A stretch of DNA of 5,416 nucleotides, taken from assembly GCA_003251955.1 (NCBI GenBank), contig QKDV01000079.1, positions 1-5,416 of the forward strand, written 5' to 3'. The notes beneath the pieces were generated by a model, which searched no databases, was not told where the DNA came from, and saw nothing but the letters and a program-made list of their open reading frames with translations. Origin of the DNA: Methanospirillum hungatei. GTDB lineage: Archaea; Halobacteriota; Methanomicrobia; Methanomicrobiales; Methanospirillaceae. This document shows positions 4,416 through 5,416 of the stretch, one piece after another. The stretch's first letter is position 1. Each line of letters begins with the position of its first letter. The position numbers and the translations under genes are program-made.

Positions 4416-5416
4416 AGTTCTTTCGTGCACCCTCAAGGATGATGCGCTGCTCGGTGCGGGCCACAGTCTCGCGGATCTTAGCTATAGCATCAATGTTGGA
4501 CGAGACACTGGTGATCCCGTGCTGGACAAGCCAGGTGACCATATCTGGTTCGCTGCCTGCCTGCCCGCAGATGGATACCTCAACTCCACCTTCACGGCAT
4601 GCCTTGATGGCCCGGTCAATGAGTGCCAGTACGGCAGGGTGCTTTGGCCAGTACATATCGGTCACGTTCTCATTATTCCGGTCGATGGCGATGGTATACT
4701 GGATGAGATCGTTTGTGCCGAACGAGGCGAACTTTATTCCGGCTTTGATAAAGTCTTCAATGATGACCGCACTGGCCGGGATCTCAATCATGATACCGAG
4801 ATCGACACTCTCAACATCAACCCCTGCGCTTCTGAACTCCTCTTTTGCTTTGATGAACTCATTCGGATGGGAGACCATCGGGAACATGATGCCGAGGTTA
4901 TCGTATCCGAGATCCCAGAGCCTCTTGAATGTCTCTATCTGAAGTCTGAACTGTTTGGGGCTCTGGAGATCACGCCTGATTCCTCTCCATCCGAGCATCG
5001 GGTTGTGCTCTATCGGCTCACTCTTCCCACCCTGCATGTTCCTGAACTCATCGGTCGGTGCATCAAGAGTCCTGACCCATACAGGCTTTCCGGGAAAAGC
5101 ATCCAGCACCACTTTGATCCCGTTCATCAGTTCCTGGATAAACTCCTCTTCGCGATGATTCTCGATGAACCATCCTGGTGTTTTATTGAGGCCGAGGATG
5201 AGATGCTCGATCCTGAGCAGACCCACGCCGTCTGCACCGGTTGCCGCCGCACGGGCAGCTGCCTCAGGCATCGAGACATTTACCTTGACCGAGGTTGCAG
5301 TGATGATCTTTGAGGGTCCGGCTGTGACCGGAGCTGTTGAACTGACAGTCTCCTGCTTTACAGTCTCAATGACTCCATCATAAATGAGACCCTTCTCCCC
5401 GTCCACGGTGACAACC
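4405..5416 (-). CDS. ppsA: Phosphoenolpyruvate synthase, C-terminal part (5' end beyond right edge)
   Basis: The frame is open to the right edge and ends at a TGA at 4405-4407, showing about 337 residues. This is the end of the phosphohistidine swivel domain (VTVDGEKGLIYDG) followed by the whole PEP/pyruvate-binding TIM barrel. A GTG at 5406 could be read as a start, but the homology runs through it, so the gene continues outside. Counting from that GTG, the barrel shows GVGLLRIEHL (60-69), TLDAPTDEFRNMQGG (113-127), NPMLGWRGIRR (135-145), GIMIEIPASA (204-213) and FGTNDLIQYTIAIDRNN (229-245). The catalytic Cys280 is in SICGQAGS. PpsA converts pyruvate, ATP and water to PEP, AMP and phosphate, feeding gluconeogenesis in autotrophic methanogens. 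The ATP-grasp domain and phosphohistidine are not visible. Pyruvate phosphate dikinase is the main alternative, but the barrel motifs and DEFRNMQGG favour PpsA. It is the most upstream visible gene of the cluster. Confidence 0.94.
   Translation of the reverse strand, partial: VVTVDGEKGLIYDGVIETVKQETVSSTAPVTAGPSKIITATSVKVNVSMPEAAARAAATGADGVGLLRIEHLILGLNKTPGWFIENHREEEFIQELMNGIKVVLDAFPGKPVWVRTLDAPTDEFRNMQGGKSEPIEHNPMLGWRGIRRDLQSPKQFRLQIETFKRLWDLGYDNLGIMFPMVSHPNEFIKAKEEFRSAGVDVESVDLGIMIEIPASAVIIEDFIKAGIKFASFGTNDLIQYTIAIDRNNENVTDMYWPKHPAVLALIDRAIKACREGGVEVSICGQAGSEPDMVTWLVQHGITSVSSNIDAIAKIRETVARTEQRIILEGARKNYGL

Larger units (their letters stand above)
1241..5416 (-). other. Five-gene overlapping cluster (probable operon) ppsA-mfnA-hpt-dph2-methyltransferase
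   Basis: All five genes share the minus strand and every junction overlaps: about 11 bp (ppsA/mfnA), 20 bp (mfnA/hpt), 17 bp (hpt/dph2) and 4 bp (dph2/methyltransferase). There is no room for a conventional intergenic promoter between them, so one transcript with coupled translation is the simplest reading. Its promoter must lie to the right of the window, upstream of ppsA, unless an internal promoter sits within a coding region. Confidence 0.8.

Noticed and set aside
4439..4942. 167-codon plus-strand open frame, also opposite ppsA
   Set aside because: Another antisense shadow, rich in Ser, Met and Ile as expected from reverse-reading a coding strand, with no motif.
4519..5313. 264-codon open frame on the plus strand opposite ppsA
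   Set aside because: It is fully antisense to a well-supported ppsA with all its barrel motifs. The predicted protein has no recognisable domain, and its openness follows from the codon bias of the minus-strand gene.
5404..5406. GTG at 5406 as the true start of a short stand-alone PEP-binding protein
   Set aside because: Upstream codons to the window edge stay open, and the residues on both sides (VTVDGEKG) belong to the PpsA swivel domain, so the gene continues outside the window.

Overview
The window looks like chromosomal DNA from a methanogenic euryarchaeon, most likely of the order Methanomicrobiales, and the gene content resembles Methanospirillum. That taxonomic placement is inference from recognised families, not a database result. 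The evidence is an archaeal-type Dph2 (diphthamide synthesis), MfnA (tyrosine/aspartate decarboxylase of the methanofuran and CoA pathways), an archaeal-type Hpt, a DUF371 protein and an HVO_0476-family zinc-finger protein, the last two being archaeal families. No mobile element, CRISPR array, tRNA or rRNA was seen, and no gap between genes is longer than about 65 bases.

Left part (1-1190): the 5' part of an HVO_0476-type zinc-ribbon gene runs leftward off the window edge. A DUF371 gene is transcribed divergently from it, with only 30 bp between the two start codons and no clear Shine-Dalgarno (SD) site for either. Next comes a tiny two-helix membrane protein gene on the plus strand, with its own putative TATA-like element and a good GGAGG ribosome binding site.

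Right part (1241-5416): five minus-strand genes read right to left. They are ppsA (PEP synthase, C-terminal part only), mfnA, hpt, dph2 and a METTL5-like (COG2263) RNA methyltransferase. All four junctions overlap (about 11, 20, 17 and 4 bp), so this is very probably one translationally coupled operon. It meets the small membrane-protein gene tail to tail at 1191-1240, where a short inverted repeat followed by T-rich tracts could end plus-strand transcription.

Functionally the operon joins central carbon metabolism (pyruvate to PEP), coenzyme precursor synthesis (tyramine and/or beta-alanine), purine salvage and two likely translation-apparatus modifications: diphthamide on EF-2 and a probable rRNA adenine methylation. 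I found no clearly new system. The points most worth a second look are the paired EF-2/RNA-modification genes with an ATGA overlap, the unresolved MfnA substrate, the compact divergent promoter between two poorly characterised archaeal families, and the small membrane protein.
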